A stretch of 64,000 nt of DNA. Source: Closterium sp. NIES-65 (Eukaryota; Streptophyta; Zygnematophyceae; Desmidiales; Closteriaceae). The notes beneath the pieces were generated by a model that saw nothing but the letters and a program-made list of their open reading frames with translations, ran no database searches and was not told the DNA's origin. The DNA is taken from contig CANXME010002590.1 in assembly GCA_948144175.1 (NCBI GenBank), positions 1,421,001 to 1,485,000 on the forward strand, in the 5' to 3' direction. The translations under genes were made by a program, and so were the position numbers. The first letter of the stretch is position 1. Each line of letters begins with the position of its first letter. This document shows, piece by piece, positions 60,952-64,000 of the stretch.

Positions 60952-62622
60952 CTCCACCTCGAATGTGCTCCTCTGCTCCCTTAGGCAATCACCCATCAGC
61001 TTCTCCTCCTTCTCCCGTACGAGCGCACGTGCTTTCGCCAGCACTGTAACAGTCAGAGGGAAGGGCAAGGGGGGAATGCAGCAGAGGCGGGGCAAGGGGG
61101 GAATGCAGCAGAGGCGGGGCAAGGGGGGAATGCAGCAGAGGGCGCCATTGGTTTGCGCATTACGCTTGCGCACCTCGGCACCTCCAAAGGCTGAGCATAC
61201 GAGCGCACGTGCCTCCACCAGCGCTTCAACAGCCAGCGCTTCAACAGCCATTGGTTGGCGCGCGGAGCAACAAAGTCGAGTCGAGTTCTCCTCTCTCATG
61301 CGGATTTTGCTCTTGAGAATTCGGAGATGTCAAATCCGCGTGCATGCGAGCAGGCCTGGTTGGTGCAGAGCAACAAAGCCAACTTCTCCTCTCCCATGCG
61401 AGCAGGCCTGGTTGGTGCAGAGCAACAAAGCCAACTTCTCCTCTCCCATGCGAGCAGGCCTGGTTGGTGCAGAGCAACAAAGCCAACTTCTCCTCTCCCA
61501 TGCGAGCATCCCAACCCTCACACCCTCGCTCATGAAGTAGAGGCAGGGCAAGGGAGGGAAGAATCAGAGGCGGGGCAAGGCCCTTGAGGGCAGGCGTGGT
61601 TGGTGCAGAGCAACAAAGTCGAGTTTCCCTCTCCCATGCAAGCATCACCAAACCTCACCCTCTCCCATGCGAGCATCACCAACCCTCACACCCTCTCCCA
61701 TGCAAGCATCACGAACCCTCACACCCTCTACCATGCGAGCATCCCCAACCCAGAGCCTCCTCGTGTGATGAGCATGTATTTGACTCAACTCAAATACAGA
61801 CGCATCACCACCCCTCACAGCCTCTCTCATGCGAGCATAACCAGAGCCTCCTCGTGGGATGAGCCTACTTTTGAGTCAACTCAAAAACAGACGCATCACC
61901 AACCCTCACTCACACCCCCTCTCCTGCCAGCATCCTCATAGCCTCTTCTCATGCTCCTCCCCTCGCCCATGCCTGCATCACCAACCCTCACTCCCTCTCC
62001 CTACCTTGCTGGTTACTTTGCTCGTCTGTACCCCTGAACACCTTTATCCACTCCTCCATATCGTTCAGCCACCGCTCTGTATCCTGCAGATACTCCACCC
62101 GGCGCTGCCCCCGCATTGGCCTCTGCTGCTGCTGCTCCTGCTGCTGCTCCACCGCTTCCGGTACATTAAATCTCTGATGAGAAGAAAAATGGAGAGGTGC
62201 GGAGAGGAGAGGTGCGGAGAGGAGACATGAGAGGAGAGAAGAGGGGGAGAAGAGGGGAGAGAGGAGAAGAGAAAGGAGAGGAGAGGAGTGGCGAGGAGAG
62301 AGGAGGAGAGAGGAGAGGGGAGGAGAGGAGAGGAAAGGACAGGAGAGAACAAAGAGGAGAGGAGTGGCAAAGAGACAAACTCATTGCAACTCCTCTTCCA
62401 CCCTCAACACCTGTTCCCACGAGCACACCATTCCGACTGTTTCCAATATTCGCGTTCCCTTCCCCCACCCTCTCAACGACTCCCTTCCCCCACCCTCTCA
62501 ACAACTCCCTTCCCCCACCCTCTCAACGACTCCCTTCCCCCACCAACCGTGGGCCACTCACCACTCGTCTCTGACGCTTCAGCTGCCTTGTCAAATCCTC
62601 CGGTCTTTGTATTGTCTGCCAT
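60952..62622 (-). CDS. First exons of an unrecognised coiled-coil-like protein
   Basis: Three exon-like blocks: 62562-62622 (MADNTKTGGFDKAAEASETS, donor GTGAGT); 62005-62173 (RFNVPEAVEQQQEQQQQRP, RRVEYLQDTERWLNDMEEW, IKVFRGTDEQSNQQ; donor GTAGGG); 60952-61043 (VLAKARALVREKEEKLMGD, LREQRSTFEVE). Blocks 2 and 3 join in phase; block 1 to 2 does not, so an exon is missing or the start differs. The charged helical composition suggests a coiled coil. The continuation is probably among the fragments at 57850-58945. I do not recognise the family. 5' edge copies of block 3 (VEALVEARALV) are at about 61197-61250. Confidence 0.5.
61336..61520 (+). repeat. 52-bp tandem array
   Basis: Three and a half copies of a unit containing GGCCTGGTTGGTGCAGAGC; a diverged copy is at 61590. 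Confidence 0.93.
61780..61886. repeat. Two TCAA-centred variant palindromes flanking a duplicated block
   Basis: TTTGACTCAACTCAAA (about 61780) and TTTTGAGTCAACTCAAAA (61869-61886), each followed by ACAGACGCATCACCA(C/A)CCCTCA. The centre is no longer self-complementary, which suggests decay. Confidence 0.8.
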
Positions 62623-62796
62623 AACGGAAATGATTATAAAGGGACAAACACGGTGCACAAAGCAGGAGTAGCGTGTCAGAGGGATCGAGCCTGACTCATG
62701 TTTTCAAAGGGCTGCAGTAGTAGAGAGGACGCTTAAGCAAAGGAACAACAGTAAAAGCAGGAGTAGCGTGTCAGAGGGATCGAGCCTGACAAAGGT

Positions 62797-63355
62797 GACA
62801 AGGGGCTAACATGGGAGACAAGGGCCTAACATGGGAGACAAGGGGCTAACATGGGAGACAAGGGGCTAACATGGGAGACAAGGGGCTAACATGGGAGACA
62901 AGGGGCTAACATGGGAGACAAGGGGCTAACATGGGAGACAAGGGGCTAACATGGGAGACAAGGGGCTAACATGGGAGACAAGGGGCTAACATGGGAGACA
63001 AGGGGCTAACATGGGAGACAAGGGGCTAACATGGGAGACAAGGGGCTAACATGGGAGACAAGGGGCTAACATGGGAGACAAGGGGCTAACATGGGAGACA
63101 AGGGGCTAACATGGGAGACAAGGGGCTAACATGGGAGACAAGGGGCTAACATGGGAGACAAGGGGCTAACATGGGAGACAAGGGGCTAACATGGGAGACA
63201 AGGGGCTAACATGGGAGACAAGGGGCTAACATGGGAGACAAGGGGCTAACATGGGAGACAAGGGGCTAACATGGGAGACAAGGGCCTAACATGGGAGACA
63301 AGGGGCTAACATGGGAGACAAGGGGCTAACATGGGAGACAAGGGCCTAACATGGT
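62797..63355 (+). repeat. 20-bp tandem array
   Basis: About 27 almost identical copies of GGGAGACAAGGGGCTAACAT; a few read GGGCCTAAC. It has no spacers, so it is a satellite-like array. Confidence 0.98.
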
Positions 63356-63392
63356 GCCATTCAGTAGTGCATGGATACTACTGTCGCAACAG

Positions 63393-63440
63393 GTGACTGA
63401 AGAAGTGTTTTGAGACGTCTCAAAACACTTCTTCAATCAC
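63393..63440. repeat. 48-bp near-perfect palindrome, ACGT centre
   Basis: TTTTGAGACGTCTCAAAA extended by GTGACTGAAGAAGTG and its near complement (one mismatched pair). The flanking ATGGTGC(C/T)ATTCAGTAGTGC block is present on both sides. Confidence 0.93.
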
Positions 63441-63699
63441 GTGGGTGACAAGGGGCTAACATGGTGCTATTCAGTAGTGCATGGGTACTACTGTCACAGG
63501 TGGCAACAACGCTAAAATAAAGACTACTGTAGATGCTCCTCCCCACCTCATTGGCCTCCTCTCACCACCTCTCTCCTCTCACCACCTCTCTCCTCTCACC
63601 ACCTCTCTCCTCTCTCCCGCCTTCTCCCTCCGCTCTTCCCTCACACCCCATCTCCCCTCAATCTCTTACTCCTCCCCTCCAGCTGATGTTGCAGCCCCT

Positions 63700-64000
63700 C
63701 TACCTCTACGTCCACACACCACACCTCTCGCTCCTCTGCTCCACTCTACCTCTCCTTCCACACACCACACCTCTCGCTCCTCTGCTCCACTCTACCTCTC
63801 CTTCCACACACCACACCTCTCGCTCCTCTGCTCCACTCTACCTCTCCTTCCACACACCACACCTCTCGCTCCTCTGCTCCACTCTACCTCTCCTTCCACA
63901 CACCACACCTCTCGCTCCTCTGCTCCACTCTACCTCTCCTTCCACACACCACACCTCTCGCTCCTCTGCTCCACTCTACCTCTCCTTCCACACACCACAC
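63700..64000 (+). repeat. 46-bp tandem array running off the window
   Basis: About six copies of a unit containing CTCGCTCCTCTGCTCCACTC, reaching the window edge. Confidence 0.95.

Noticed and set aside
62797..63355. CRISPR-like appearance of the 20-bp array
   Set aside because: Repeats are contiguous with no unique spacers, and the setting is eukaryotic.

Overview
The window looks like nuclear DNA of a green plant-lineage (streptophyte) eukaryote. It carries a cytochrome P450 of the plant CYP71 clan, a KEA4/5/6-type potassium antiporter, a multi-exon DMC1 recombinase, a STAY-GREEN-type magnesium dechelatase, an UTP14 ribosome-biogenesis factor with plant-type motifs, a plant-type two-RRM nuclear-speckle-like RNA-binding protein and a TRIM-type LTR element. 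GC-rich coding, short introns in DMC1, single-exon LRR and secreted genes and very heavy minisatellite load suggest a streptophyte alga or early land plant; I cannot name the species (a zygnematophyte alga is a guess).

Layout: 0.6-2.6 kb P450 (+) with an in-frame TGA; 3.6-11.9 kb KEA antiporter (-), whose introns hold partial copies of its own exons; 13.4-14.9 kb secreted/anchored LRR protein (+); 15.5-17.6 kb DMC1 (+, 14 exons, start codon split by intron 1) convergent with 17.8-19.4 kb STAY-GREEN (-, 5 exons); 21.1-24.8 kb secreted 57-bp-repeat protein (+); 25.5-29.0 kb 5'-truncated pseudogene of UTP14 (-); 30.9-32.3 kb second secreted repeat protein (+) with the same signal peptide; 32.9-42.9 kb full UTP14 (-, 8 exons); 43-46 kb CTGGTG-rich repeats without a recognisable gene; 47-54.3 kb RRM protein (-), second RRM apparently broken; 55.2-57.5 kb an inverted-repeat element containing an intact 1.55-kb LTR element; 57.8-62.6 kb fragments of an unrecognised gene (-); 62.8-64.0 kb tandem arrays.

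The 20.4-29.0 and 30.2-36.8 kb stretches are two copies of one block (secreted protein promoter + gene + 3' flank + convergent UTP14 3' part); only the second keeps an intact UTP14.

Two features run across the window and are the main discovery candidates. First, a family of perfect palindromes with constant arms TTTTGAG/CTCAAAA and a changing self-complementary centre (TCGA, AATT, GCGC, ACGT), usually at the junction between two copies of a local duplication or inside a tandem array. Second, about forty intronic fragments of neighbouring exons in the three large minus-strand genes, with strict polarity: fragments upstream of an exon are its 5' half with the acceptor, and fragments downstream are its 3' half with the donor. 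DMC1, STAY-GREEN and the LRR gene are free of both. All coordinates of exons were read by eye and checked by splice phase, not by alignment software.
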